This document shows, piece after piece, positions 9,236-18,130 of a stretch of DNA of 64,000 nt. The DNA comes from Solimonas_A sp052035235 (GTDB lineage: Bacteria; Pseudomonadota; Gammaproteobacteria; Nevskiales; Nevskiaceae), in the NCBI GenBank assembly GCA_052035235.1, contig JBPOHT010000022.1, forward strand, positions 1 to 64,000, given 5' to 3'. Each line of letters opens with the position of its first letter. Within the stretch, counting starts at the first letter, position 1. The translations under genes and the position numbers were made by a program. The notes under the pieces are model-generated. The model was given only the letters and a program-made list of their open reading frames with translations. It was not told where the DNA came from and did not search any database.

Positions 9236-10252
9236 ATGGAAACGCTGTTCCTGTTCGACAAGCGCAACTACCAGGATTGCCAGAACGCCTACCGCGGACC
9301 CCGTAACCGGGAGTACTACTCGGGCGACTACACGATCGAGCCGGGCTCGGTGATCCATGTCCGGGCCGACCGCAAGGCGGTGGGGGCCTGCTCCATCATC
9401 CGCCTGCGCTCCAAGACCAAGCTGTTCTTCCGGCGCTCCTGGTCCCACATCCGCGAGGATGCCACCGACGTCACGGTGCTGTGGTTCGTCAAGCGCGGCC
9501 GGCTCAGTGCCTCGCATTCCGGTGGCGAGAGCGTGGCCAACGCCGGTGACTTCATGATCACCAAGTCGATGACGCCGTTCTCGGTGGAATGCCAGCCGGG
9601 CGAGAATTCGGTGCACGAGGTGCTGCACGTGATCGTGCCGACGCACATCCTGCGGCAGGTGCTGCCGCTGGACCTGCGCGCCGGCTTCGTGATTCCGGCC
9701 GACGGGCGCAAGTTCGCCATCGCCCAGCGCATCCTCACCGATATCTTCGAGGACCCGGGCGAGCTGAAGGAAGATGTCTCGCAGTTGCTGATCAACACGG
9801 CGCTGTCGGTGATCGGCGATGCGGTGAAAGAGCACCAGTCCTGCAGCTCGCAGCGCCAGAGCATGTCGGACAAGCGGCTCACCGACGTGCTGCGCTTCAT
9901 CGAGATCCACCTGTCCGATCCCAAGCTGAGCATTGCCGCCACGGCCAAGGCCTGCGGCATCTCGCCGCGCTACCTGTCGCTGCTGCTGAAGCTGCGCGGC
10001 ACGCCGTTCTCGGAGCTGGTCTGGGACAAGCGCCTGAAGACGGCGGGGCAGTGGCTGGCCAATTCCAAGCCGGGAGAGGCCTCGATCAGCGAGATCGCCT
10101 ACCGGGTGGGCTTCAAGAGCGCCGCCCACTTCAGCCGCATGTTCAAGCGGGAGTTCAAGGTCAGCCCGCGCGAGTACCGCGCCGTCGGCGCGCCGCGCCC
10201 GCCGGTGGAGCCGCAGACCCTGGTGATGGACGGCGGCGAATCGCGGCACTGA
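9236..10252 (+). CDS. AraC-family transcriptional regulator (paralogue of the one at 63206)
   Basis: A 338-residue regulator with an N-terminal ligand-sensing half (about residues 1-215, AraC-binding-like) and a C-terminal double helix-turn-helix (about 225-325). The HTH part reads KLSIAATAKACGISPRYLSLLL then ISEIAYRVGFKSAAHFSRMFK and ends VSPREYR, the usual AraC layout. The start follows GTGAGGAGAGCC. It lies 34 bases before the P450 operon on the same strand and is the obvious candidate activator for it. The first 60 residues differ from the partial regulator at 63206 at only 12 positions, so the two may sense similar ligands. Confidence 0.92.
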   Translation: METLFLFDKRNYQDCQNAYRGPRNREYYSGDYTIEPGSVIHVRADRKAVGACSIIRLRSKTKLFFRRSWSHIREDATDVTVLWFVKRGRLSASHSGGESVANAGDFMITKSMTPFSVECQPGENSVHEVLHVIVPTHILRQVLPLDLRAGFVIPADGRKFAIAQRILTDIFEDPGELKEDVSQLLINTALSVIGDAVKEHQSCSSQRQSMSDKRLTDVLRFIEIHLSDPKLSIAATAKACGISPRYLSLLLKLRGTPFSELVWDKRLKTAGQWLANSKPGEASISEIAYRVGFKSAAHFSRMFKREFKVSPREYRAVGAPRPPVEPQTLVMDGGESRH

Positions 10253-10286
10253 CGCCGCAACGAAAAATATTAGAGACGACAAGACC

Positions 10287-11600
10287 ATGGAACAGGCCCA
10301 GGTAGCATCCCCCAGCGCAGGCAAGTGCCCCTTCACCGGACAGGGAGCGGCCTCCCTGGAAGGCGCTTCGCTCAAGGACGTGATGGCGCATCCCAATGCC
10401 TTCTACCAGACCCTGCGCAGCGAGGCGCCGGTGTACTTCGACGCCAAGCTCAACATGTGGCTGGTGTCGCGCTACGACGATATCGTGACCGTGTTGCGCG
10501 ATCCGCAGACCTACTCGGACAAGCATGGCTATGCGGCGATGTATGCCAACGGCTACTTCGAGGAGTTCAAGCAGATCCTGGAGCGCGACGGCGGCGGCTT
10601 CTTTGCCGACGCGATCAAGGACGACCCGCCGGGCCACACCCGCGTGCGCCGCCTGCTGGAGAATGCCTTCACCGCCCACCGCGTGGCCACGCTGGAGCCG
10701 GGCATCACCCGGATCATCGTCGAGCTGATCGAGAAGCTGGTGGAGAAGGGTGCCAGCGGCCAGGTGGTGGATGGGGTCAAGGACTTTGCCATCCCGCTGA
10801 CCATCCGCGTGATCTGCGAGCAGCTCGGCCTCGCCGAGTTCAATGCCGACAAGATCCAGGCCTGGTCCGGTGCCGTCACGGCGCAGATTTCCAAGATGCA
10901 GGACCGCGAGCAGATGCTGGGCAATGCCGCGCAGATCTGTGACCTGCAGAATTTCATCATCGGCGAGATGAAGGCGCGCCAGGACCAGCCGCGCGAGGAC
11001 ATGATCTCCGACATCGTGCACGCCAAGCTGGACGACGGCAGCGTGCTGGAGTTCGGCGAGGCCGTGTCGCTGATCCGCGCGCTGATCATCGCCGGCAACG
11101 ACACCACGGCCACGGCCATCGGCAACCTGATGTTCGTGCTCGCCACGCGCCCGGAAGTGGCCAAGGCCCTGCAGAACTCGGTGGACGACGACCGCCTGTT
11201 GAACCGCTTTGTCGAGGAGCTGCTGCGCATCGAGCCGCCGGTTCGCGGCCTGGCGAAGATGACCACCCGGGAGGTGGAGCTGGGCGGCGTGAAGCTTCCG
11301 GCCCACGCGCACCTGCTGGTGCTCTACGCCTCCGGCAACGACGACGAGACCCAGTTCGCCTGCCCGCGCAACTTCGACGTCAACCGCGCCAACATCGGCA
11401 AGCACGTGGCCTTCGGCGTGGGCGTGCACCGCTGCGTGGGTGCCTCGCTGTCGCGCATGGAGATCAAGGTGGCGGCGCGCGAGATCAGCCGCCGCATCGC
11501 CGACATCAAGCTGGCGATCCCGGCCGAGCAGATCGCCTACCTGCCCACGGTGGCCACCCGCCAGATCGAGCGCCTGCCGATCACCATCAAGCGCCGCTAG
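10287..11600 (+). CDS. Cytochrome P450 (class I bacterial type)
   Basis: A 437-residue soluble P450 monooxygenase. The I-helix oxygen-activation motif is AGNDTT (residues 269-274), the K-helix ExxR is EELLR with Glu311 and Arg314, and the haem loop is FGVGVHRCVG with Cys383 as the axial ligand. The N-terminus has no membrane anchor. It needs two electrons from a ferredoxin and a reductase; a [2Fe-2S] ferredoxin is two genes downstream, and a suitable flavoprotein reductase lies at 51627. It opens a seven-gene run of plus-strand catabolic genes with gaps under 65 bases. Neighbours suggest hydroxylation of a terpenoid, steroid or other alicyclic substrate, but specificity cannot be read. Confidence 0.95.
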   Translation: MEQAQVASPSAGKCPFTGQGAASLEGASLKDVMAHPNAFYQTLRSEAPVYFDAKLNMWLVSRYDDIVTVLRDPQTYSDKHGYAAMYANGYFEEFKQILERDGGGFFADAIKDDPPGHTRVRRLLENAFTAHRVATLEPGITRIIVELIEKLVEKGASGQVVDGVKDFAIPLTIRVICEQLGLAEFNADKIQAWSGAVTAQISKMQDREQMLGNAAQICDLQNFIIGEMKARQDQPREDMISDIVHAKLDDGSVLEFGEAVSLIRALIIAGNDTTATAIGNLMFVLATRPEVAKALQNSVDDDRLLNRFVEELLRIEPPVRGLAKMTTREVELGGVKLPAHAHLLVLYASGNDDETQFACPRNFDVNRANIGKHVAFGVGVHRCVGASLSRMEIKVAAREISRRIADIKLAIPAEQIAYLPTVATRQIERLPITIKRR

Positions 11601-11608
11601 GGGGCAAC

Positions 11609-12448
11609 GTGGGCCAGGAACTCGCAGGCAAGGTGGCGATCGTCACCGGTGGCGCCAGCGGCATCGGCCGCGCGACCGTGGAGCTGTTCATCGCCGAGGG
11701 CGCCCAGGTGGTGCTGGCGGACGTCAACGAGGCGCAGGGACAGGAGCTGGTGGCCCAGCTCGGGCCCAGCGCGCTGTTCAAACGCACCGACGTTTCGAAG
11801 CGGGACGAGGTGGAGGCCCTGGTGGCCTTTGCCGTGGAGCGCTTCGGCGGGCTGCACATCATGTTCAACAACGCCGGCATCTCCGGCGCCCAGCACGCCC
11901 GCTTTCTCGACGACAAGCTGGAAGACTTCCAGCATGTGGTGGGCATCAACCTGTTCGGCGTGATGGTGGGTTGCCAGGCGGCGGCGCGCCACATGTCGAA
12001 GCACGGCGGCGGCGTGATCCTGAACAACGCGTCCATCGCCGGCGTGCTGCCGGGGCAGGCGCTGATGACTTACCGCGCCACCAAGGCGGCGGTGATCATG
12101 CTGAGCAAGTCCCTGGCGATCGACTTCGCCGAGTACAACATCCGCCTGAACTGCCTGGCGCCGGGCCACATCCGTACGCCGCTGACGTCCTTCGCGCCGC
12201 CGGGCATCAGCCCCGAGGTGGCGGAGCGGGTGAAGCAGGCGGTGGGCGCGGCCTTCGACGTGAACCAGCCGCTGAAGCGCACTGGCCGTCCGGAGGACGT
12301 GGCCCAGGTGGTGCTGTTCATGGTCAGCGACCGTGCGGCGCAGATCACCGGCACGGTGCTGCCGGTAGACGGCGGCATCACGGCGGGCGACCCGGTGAAC
12401 CACCTGCGCGAAATCATGGAGGCCCGCGCCCAGGCGCTGGCTTCATAA
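11609..12448 (+). CDS. Short-chain dehydrogenase/reductase (classical SDR)
   Basis: A 279-residue NAD(P)-dependent classical SDR, probably oxidising an alcohol made by the preceding P450 or reducing a ketone. The cofactor loop is TGGASGIG, an acidic residue follows the second strand (VVLADVN, which favours NAD(H)), NNAG is present, and the catalytic pair is Tyr and Lys in MTYRATKAAV with Ser in NNASIAGVLPG. The start is a GTG eight bases after the P450 stop, with GGGGGC upstream. The C-terminal tail after GGITAGDPVNHL is slightly longer than usual. The substrate is unknown. Confidence 0.92.
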   Translation: MGQELAGKVAIVTGGASGIGRATVELFIAEGAQVVLADVNEAQGQELVAQLGPSALFKRTDVSKRDEVEALVAFAVERFGGLHIMFNNAGISGAQHARFLDDKLEDFQHVVGINLFGVMVGCQAAARHMSKHGGGVILNNASIAGVLPGQALMTYRATKAAVIMLSKSLAIDFAEYNIRLNCLAPGHIRTPLTSFAPPGISPEVAERVKQAVGAAFDVNQPLKRTGRPEDVAQVVLFMVSDRAAQITGTVLPVDGGITAGDPVNHLREIMEARAQALAS

Positions 12449-12466
12449 CCCCTAAACGAGAGATTC

Positions 12467-12790
12467 ATGGGCATCAAGGTCACCTTCGTCCAGGCGGACG
12501 GCGTCGAGAAGACGATCGAGAACATCGCGCCGGGCGAGTCGATGATGGAAATCGGCCGCTTCAATGGCGTGGAGGGCATCCTCGGCGATTGCGGTGGCAG
12601 CTGCGCCTGCGCCACCTGCCACGTCTACGTGGACGCGGCCTGGGAGGCGCGGGCCGGCAAGCCCGACGACGTGGAGACCTCCACGCTGGACATGGCGCCG
12701 GACGTGCTGCCCAACAGCCGCCTCTGCTGCCAGATCAGGCTGCGCGAGGAGCTGGACGGCCTGCGGGTCACGGTGGCGCCGAGCTTCTGA
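12467..12790 (+). CDS. [2Fe-2S] ferredoxin, adrenodoxin/putidaredoxin type
   Basis: A 107-residue ferredoxin that should hand electrons to the P450. The cluster ligands follow the C-x5-C-x2-C-x36-C spacing of adrenodoxin-type proteins: Cys42, Cys48 and Cys51 in DCGGSCACATCHVYV, and Cys88 in NSRLCCQI. Extra cysteines at 46 and 87 sit beside true ligands, an unusual feature. The acidic stretch around ETSTLDMAPDV corresponds to the region that contacts the partner in putidaredoxin. A GAGAG sequence precedes the ATG. The cognate reductase is not in this operon; the gene at 51627 is the best candidate. Confidence 0.94.
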   Translation: MGIKVTFVQADGVEKTIENIAPGESMMEIGRFNGVEGILGDCGGSCACATCHVYVDAAWEARAGKPDDVETSTLDMAPDVLPNSRLCCQIRLREELDGLRVTVAPSF

Positions 12791-12838
12791 ACCCCGCGCC
12801 CCGGGGCGCGGCACACGCGGGACGGCTGGAGAGCAGGG

Positions 12839-14554
12839 ATGAGCGCAACGGCAACAGAAACCCATGACGTGATCGTGGTCGGCTCCGGTGCCGCCGGCGC
12901 CGTGGCGGCACTGCGGGCGGCTGAGCAGGGACTGTCGGTGCTGGTGGTGGAGAAGGCCCACAAGTTCGGCGGCACCTCCGCCACCTCGGGTGGCGTGCTC
13001 TGGGTACCGGATCACCAGCTGGCGCCCAGCGACGATAACCGGGAGAAGACGCTGGATTATCTGAATGCCGTGATGACGGGGCCGGTGCAGCGCGACCGCC
13101 TGGACGCCTACCTGGACCATGCGCCGGCGATGGCGCGCTTCATCAGGGACCAGGGCATTCCCATCGGCGTGGCCGCCTGGCCGGACTACTACCAGCAGGC
13201 GCCGAACGCGCGTGCGGACCGCTCGCTGATCATCGATACCTGCGACGGCCGCGAGCTGGGCGAGCAGTTTCCGCTGATGCGCGAGCAGTACAACCGCTTC
13301 AAGGTCTTTGGCCGCTATTCGATGGACGTGATGCAGTTCTTCTCGCTGTCGACGCGGGCCAAGGGCTGGATGGTGACCTTCCTGAAGATGTTCTGGCGCT
13401 ACTGGACCGACTTCGACACGCGCCGGCTCACCGCCCGCGACCGCCGCTTCACGATGGGCGCGGCGCTGATGGGCTGGCTGTTCAAGAAGGTCTTCGAACG
13501 CGGGGTGGAGGTGCGCCTGGATACCCGCCTGGAAGAGCTGGTGCAGAAGGAAGGCAAGGTCGGCGGCGTGGTGGTGAGCCATTTCGGCCGGCGCTACGAG
13601 ATCGCGGCGCGCCATGGCGTGGTGCTTTGCGCCGGCGGCTTCGAGTGGAACCAGGAACTGCGCGACCGCTACTTCCCGGTGCCGGGCCTGACGCGCCACA
13701 GCAGTACGCCGGAGGACGCCAATCGCGGCGAGGGCCTGATCGCGGGCCTCAAGGTGGGTGCGGCCACCGAGCACACCGAGTCCGGCTGGTGGATTCCCAC
13801 CATGCACACGCCGATGGCCGGGGCCTCGAACTTCGAGGAGATCCACCAGGCGGCCTTCGACGTGGGCCGTCCGCACAGCGTGGCGGTGAACCGACTGGGC
13901 CTGCGTTTCGTCGACGAGGCTACCGGCTACGACGACTTCGGCAAGGCGATGGTCGCGGACCAGCTCAAGACGGGGGCCAACACGCCCTGCTGGCTGGTGT
14001 TCGACGCGACCTTCCGCGAGAAATTCACGGCGGGCGGCATCCTGCCGACGATCCTGATGGCTGACGGCAAGATTCCGCCTGACTGGTGGGATCACTACAT
14101 CTTCCGCGCGGATAGCATCGACGCGCTGGCTGCCAGGATCCACGTGCCGGCGGCGACGCTGCGCACCACGGTGGGCAACATGAACGAGTACGCCCGCACG
14201 GGTGTGGATCCGGAGTTCGGCCGCGGCGGCAATGCCTACGACCAGATGTTCGGCGACTTCAACGTCAAGCCGAATCCCTGCCTGGGGCCGATCGACAAGG
14301 CGCCGTTCTACGCGGTGCCGATCAACCTGGGCGACCTGGGCACCAAGGGTGGCCTGAAGGCTGACGCGCAGGCGCGCGTGCTGGATACGCAGGGCCAGCC
14401 GATCCCGGGGCTGTATGCGGCGGGCAACAACGCCGGCAGCCCCTTCGGCAACTGCTACCCGGGTGCGGGCGGCACCATCGGCCCGGCCATGGCCTTCGGC
14501 TTCCTGGCGGCCAATCACATTGCCGCGAGCGCCAAGGCTCAGGCGGCGGCCTGA
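12839..14554 (+). CDS. FAD-dependent dehydrogenase, 3-ketosteroid 1-dehydrogenase (KstD)-like
   Basis: A 571-residue flavoprotein of the fumarate reductase/KstD family. The Rossmann motif for FAD is DVIVVGSGAAGAVAALRAAE near residue 10, followed by EKAHKFGGTSATSGGVLW. The C-terminal FAD loop NNAGSPFGNCYPGAGGTIG and then PAMAFGFLAANHIA closely match the pattern of 3-ketosteroid delta-1-dehydrogenases. Family members insert a double bond next to a ring ketone. The protein is soluble, without signal peptide or haem domain. Its position in a P450-SDR operon fits desaturation of a cyclic ketone, but several KstD-like flavoproteins act on non-steroid substrates, so steroid use is only a hypothesis. 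Confidence 0.87.
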   Translation: MSATATETHDVIVVGSGAAGAVAALRAAEQGLSVLVVEKAHKFGGTSATSGGVLWVPDHQLAPSDDNREKTLDYLNAVMTGPVQRDRLDAYLDHAPAMARFIRDQGIPIGVAAWPDYYQQAPNARADRSLIIDTCDGRELGEQFPLMREQYNRFKVFGRYSMDVMQFFSLSTRAKGWMVTFLKMFWRYWTDFDTRRLTARDRRFTMGAALMGWLFKKVFERGVEVRLDTRLEELVQKEGKVGGVVVSHFGRRYEIAARHGVVLCAGGFEWNQELRDRYFPVPGLTRHSSTPEDANRGEGLIAGLKVGAATEHTESGWWIPTMHTPMAGASNFEEIHQAAFDVGRPHSVAVNRLGLRFVDEATGYDDFGKAMVADQLKTGANTPCWLVFDATFREKFTAGGILPTILMADGKIPPDWWDHYIFRADSIDALAARIHVPAATLRTTVGNMNEYARTGVDPEFGRGGNAYDQMFGDFNVKPNPCLGPIDKAPFYAVPINLGDLGTKGGLKADAQARVLDTQGQPIPGLYAAGNNAGSPFGNCYPGAGGTIGPAMAFGFLAANHIAASAKAQAAA

Positions 14555-14617
14555 GTTCATGGCAGGACACACGGGCAGCGACAGGCCCGGAAGAACAAAC
14601 ACATAACGGAGGAAGAG

Positions 14618-15670
14618 ATGGCCAAGAGCAGCCCGAAGAAGCCCGTGAAAAAGCCCGCGAATAAACCGGTGAAACAGGCCACGAAGAAGACCGCCTCGAA
14701 GGCGGCGCCGAAGACCGAGCGGCCGCGGCCCCAGGACATCATCCTGTACTCCAAGGATCCCAAGACCAAGATCGCGACGATCACGCTGAATCGTCCGGAT
14801 CACCTGAATGCGCCGACCATCGCGGCGCGGCTGCGTTACTCCGACCTCATCCATCGCGCCAACGTCGACGACGACGTGAAGGTGCTGGTGATCCGCGGCG
14901 TGGGCAACAACCTGGGCGGCGGAGCGGACCTGCCGGAGCAGGAGGAGATGCTCAATGCCGAGGGCGATTACTCGCTGCTGCACGAGTTCCGTATCGGCGC
15001 CAACGAGGGCGTGCGTTATCCGCCCAAGGGCAGCTACCGCTACCTGGGCCAACTCAACCAGCTCTACGCCAACCAGAACTACGGCTGCCGCAGCCTGCAG
15101 GACTTCAAGAAGATCAGCATCCTGGAGGTGAAGGGCTACTGCTACGGCTGGCACTTCTACCAGGCAGCGGACGCGGACCTGGTGATCTCTTCCGACGATG
15201 CGCTGTTCGGGCATCCCTCGTTCCGCTACGTGGGCTGGGGTCCGCGCATGTGGCAGTGGGCGCAGACCATGGGCATGCGCAAGTTCCAGGAGATGGTCTT
15301 CACCGGCCGCCCCTTCACCGCCAAGGAGATGCAGGACTGCAACTTCCTCAACAGCGTGGTGCCGCGCGACCAGCTGGAGGCCACCGTGGAGAAGTACGCG
15401 CTGGCCTGCAGCCGCACGCGCCCGACCGACGTGGTGGTGATGCAGAAGCACTTCTTCGAGATCATGAAGCAGCACCAGGGTGAGTACATGGGCAGCCTGC
15501 TGACCTCCTGGCTGGAGGGCATGTTCCCGGCGGTGCGCAACGACGCCGACGAGCTGACGCTGAACAAGGAAACCTTCGGCAAGGGCCTGAACAATGCGGT
15601 GAAGGACAACGACAGCCTGTATCCGCCGGAATTCCGCCTCAGCCGCTCGGGCCGCAAGGCCGCGAAGTAG
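14618..15670 (+). CDS. Crotonase-fold (enoyl-CoA hydratase/isomerase) protein with Lys-rich N-terminus
   Basis: A 350-residue crotonase-family protein, longer than the usual ~260 because of a Lys/Pro/Ala-rich, probably disordered tail (residues 1-38, repeated KKP and NKP units). The core starts near IATITLNRPDHLNAP and has the oxyanion-hole segment LGGGADL and ILEVKGYCYGWHFYQAADADL. Enoyl-CoA hydratases use two Glu residues; aligned by eye, both are absent here (Tyr in WHFYQA, Ser in FGHPSFRYVG). It is therefore unlikely to be a simple hydratase. Other crotonase reactions (isomerase, ring-cleaving hydrolase) are possible. A strong GGAGGAAG precedes the ATG. Confidence 0.85.
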   Translation: MAKSSPKKPVKKPANKPVKQATKKTASKAAPKTERPRPQDIILYSKDPKTKIATITLNRPDHLNAPTIAARLRYSDLIHRANVDDDVKVLVIRGVGNNLGGGADLPEQEEMLNAEGDYSLLHEFRIGANEGVRYPPKGSYRYLGQLNQLYANQNYGCRSLQDFKKISILEVKGYCYGWHFYQAADADLVISSDDALFGHPSFRYVGWGPRMWQWAQTMGMRKFQEMVFTGRPFTAKEMQDCNFLNSVVPRDQLEATVEKYALACSRTRPTDVVVMQKHFFEIMKQHQGEYMGSLLTSWLEGMFPAVRNDADELTLNKETFGKGLNNAVKDNDSLYPPEFRLSRSGRKAAK

Positions 15671-15674
15671 CGCC

Positions 15675-16706
15675 GTGCAGTACACCACGCTCGGCAGCAC
15701 CGGCCTGGTGGTCTCGCGGCTGGGCTTCGGCGCCCTGACCTTCACGCAGGGCAACCGCTCGCTCGGGGCGGTCTACAAGGTGGGCGCCGGGCTGGCGGAC
15801 GAGCTGGTGGGCAAGGCGCTGGATGCCGGGGTCAATTTCTTCGACACCGCCGACGTCTATGCCGACGGCGAGTCGGAGCGCCTGCTGGGCGCGGCGCTCA
15901 AGGCCCACCGCGACAAGGTGGTGATCACCACCAAGGTCGGCAACCGCGGCGGCGACCGCGAGCTGCTGCGCGGCGGCCTGTCGCGGCGCCATATCCTGTG
16001 GTCGGTGGACCAGAGCCTGCAGCGGCTAGGCACGGACTGGATCGATTGCTACGTGGCCCATTGCGAGGATCCGCACACACCGCTGGAGGAGACCCTGGAG
16101 GCCTTCGACGCGGTGGTGCGTGCCGGCAAGGTGCGCTACCTGGGCTTTTCCAACTGGTCGGCCTGGAAGGCGGCGGCGGCACTGGAAATCCAGAAGGCCA
16201 AGGGCCTGGCGCCCTTCACGCACGGGCAGATGTACTACTCGCTGCTGGGCCGCGACGTGGAGCGCGACGTGCTGCCGATGATGCGGCGCTATGGCCTGGG
16301 CATGACGGTGTGGAGCCCGCTGGCTTATGGCTTCCTCAGCGGGGCCTACACGCGCGAGGACCTGAAGCGGCCGGACAACCGTTTCTCCAGCTTCGACATG
16401 CTGCGCTTCGACCGCGAGCGCGGCTTTGCGCTGCTGGAGCTGATGCGTCGCATCGCCACGCAGCGCTCCGCCAGCGTGGCGCAGGTGGCCATTGCCTGGC
16501 TGCTGGCGCGCTCCGGCGTCGCCAGCGTGCTGCTGGGTGCCACCAAGATTCATCAGCTGGACGACAACCTTGGTGCTGCCGGGCTGGTGCTGGCACCTGA
16601 GGACCTGGCCGAGCTGGACGCGGCCACCGCGAACGCGCCGATCTATCCCAGCTCGGACTGGATCGTGCCGGATCGCCGCGTCAGCAAGGCCCTGGCCGGA
16701 CGATGA
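15675..16706 (+). CDS. Aldo/keto reductase
   Basis: A 343-residue NAD(P)H-dependent aldo/keto reductase, a TIM-barrel enzyme that interconverts carbonyls and alcohols. The N-terminus MQYTTLGSTGLVVSRLGFGA and the following NFFDTADVYADGESERLLG carry the catalytic Asp and Tyr; the catalytic Lys lies in VVITTKVG, and the active-site His in WIDCYVAHCEDP. The cofactor-binding region is near VLLGATKIHQLDDNL. The start is a GTG five bases after the crotonase stop. The stop overlaps the next ATG (ATGA), so the two are coupled. It belongs to the group often labelled potassium-channel beta/YajO-like; the substrate is unknown. Confidence 0.92.
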   Translation: MQYTTLGSTGLVVSRLGFGALTFTQGNRSLGAVYKVGAGLADELVGKALDAGVNFFDTADVYADGESERLLGAALKAHRDKVVITTKVGNRGGDRELLRGGLSRRHILWSVDQSLQRLGTDWIDCYVAHCEDPHTPLEETLEAFDAVVRAGKVRYLGFSNWSAWKAAAALEIQKAKGLAPFTHGQMYYSLLGRDVERDVLPMMRRYGLGMTVWSPLAYGFLSGAYTREDLKRPDNRFSSFDMLRFDRERGFALLELMRRIATQRSASVAQVAIAWLLARSGVASVLLGATKIHQLDDNLGAAGLVLAPEDLAELDAATANAPIYPSSDWIVPDRRVSKALAGR

Positions 16707-17995
16707 GCACTGCCGTGGCCGGCTCCTCCTGGGTGACGGGTGACAGCCTGGGCCTGGAGATGCCGGCGCACCCGACGGCGCTGCGCGAGGGCGGGGCGGC
16801 CTTCCTGACGCGGGCTTTCCGCGCGGCCGGTGTGTTGGGGCAGGACAACCGCGTCGTCCGCATTACCCAGTGCCAGGAATGCCCGGGCGGCAGTACCGGG
16901 CGCAAGCTGCTGCTTGCGGTGGAGTACGAGCGGCCGCAGGCTGGCCTACATGAGGCGCTGTTCGCCAAGTTCTCGCGCGACTTCGACGACCCGGTGCGCG
17001 ACCAGGGCCGCACGCAGATGGAGCTGGAGGTGCGTTTCGCGCTGCTGGCGCGCCAGCCCGGTTTTCCCATCGCCACCGCTGCCTGCCATTTCGCCGACTA
17101 CCACGAGGCCTCGGGGACTGGGCTGCTGATCACGCAGCGCATTGGCTTCGGCCAGGGTGGTATCGAGCGGCACTACGACAAATGCCTGGACGAGGAACTG
17201 CCGGAGCCCTTGGCGCACTACCAGGCGCTGCTGCGCGCGCTGGCGCGGCTGGCGGGCACGCACCGCGCCGGGCGCCTGCCGGCTGGGGTGTCGGAGCAGT
17301 TTCCGTTCGACCCATCCAAGCTCACGGTGGGGCAGCGGGCGCCGTACTCGGCGGAGCAGTTGCGGCGCCGCGCCGCGCAGGTCGCCGGCTTTGCGGCGGC
17401 GTATCCGGGCCTGCTGCCGGAGAACATCCGCAGTGCGGAGTTCCTGGCGCGGCTGGAGCGGGAGGTGGGGGCGCTCGCCGCTGCAGGAGAGGCGATCCGA
17501 GCGGAGTTGCGGCAGCGCGAGGATTACATCGCGCTGTGCCACTGGAACGCCAACGTGGACAACGCCTGGTTCTGGCGCGGCGAGTTGGGCGTGCTGGAAT
17601 GCGGCCTGCTGGATTGGGGCTGCGTCAGCCAGATGAACGTCGCCATGGCGATCTGGGGCGCGATGAGCGCCGCGCAGCATGAGCTGTGGGATCGCCATGG
17701 CGACGGGCTGCTGGCGCTGTTCGTTGCTGAATACCACGCTGCCGGTGGACCACAGCTTGATGTGGTGCTGCTGAAGCGCCAGGTGCTGCTCTATGCCGCA
17801 CTGATGGGCGGGGCCTGGCTGCTGGATGCGCCGCGCTATTTGCAGGTGCTGGTGCCGGAGCTGGCGCAGGTGCGCGAGCGGTCTGATCCGCGGTTGCGCG
17901 GGAACGAGATGGCGCGTAGCCAGTTGCAGATGCTGATCAATTTCCTGAATCTTTGGCAGACGCAGGATGTTGGGGGATTGCTGGTTGCTGTCTGA
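16703..17995 (+). CDS. APH/choline-kinase-fold protein with altered catalytic loop
   Basis: A 430-residue protein resembling aminoglycoside phosphotransferase/ecdysteroid-kinase-like proteins that are common in catabolic clusters. LFAKFSRDF may hold the ATP-binding Lys (89). The catalytic loop aligned to HGDLHPGN reads HWNANVDN (280-287), so the general-base Asp is replaced by Asn282, while the later metal-ligand segment LLDWGCVSQ keeps Asp304. It may be a pseudokinase, or Asp286 may compensate. It starts inside the aldo/keto reductase stop codon, so it belongs to the P450 operon and closes it. The assignment rests on these short motifs, with weak support from overall length. Confidence 0.68.
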   Translation: MSTAVAGSSWVTGDSLGLEMPAHPTALREGGAAFLTRAFRAAGVLGQDNRVVRITQCQECPGGSTGRKLLLAVEYERPQAGLHEALFAKFSRDFDDPVRDQGRTQMELEVRFALLARQPGFPIATAACHFADYHEASGTGLLITQRIGFGQGGIERHYDKCLDEELPEPLAHYQALLRALARLAGTHRAGRLPAGVSEQFPFDPSKLTVGQRAPYSAEQLRRRAAQVAGFAAAYPGLLPENIRSAEFLARLEREVGALAAAGEAIRAELRQREDYIALCHWNANVDNAWFWRGELGVLECGLLDWGCVSQMNVAMAIWGAMSAAQHELWDRHGDGLLALFVAEYHAAGGPQLDVVLLKRQVLLYAALMGGAWLLDAPRYLQVLVPELAQVRERSDPRLRGNEMARSQLQMLINFLNLWQTQDVGGLLVAV

Positions 17996-18020
17996 GGAGA
18001 AGTGGTTGGCGACGGAGAGA

Positions 18021-18124
18021 TATACAGCAACCCTCTCTCGGCAACTGCTCCATGCGTTGCCCTACCTCGGGCATCCATGCCCTCGCCGCCCTTCGGGCAC
18101 CCTCTCCCGCAAGCGGGCGAGGGG
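18021..18124. repeat. Degenerate right half of repeat family A
   Basis: Starting with TACAGCAACCCTCTC and ending with CCCTTCGGGCACCCTCTCC then GCAAGCGGGCGAGGGG, this matches the right half of the composite elements at 25325, 29226 and 40817 with decay in the middle. It lies between two convergent genes. Confidence 0.7.
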
Positions 18125-18130
18125 ACAGAA

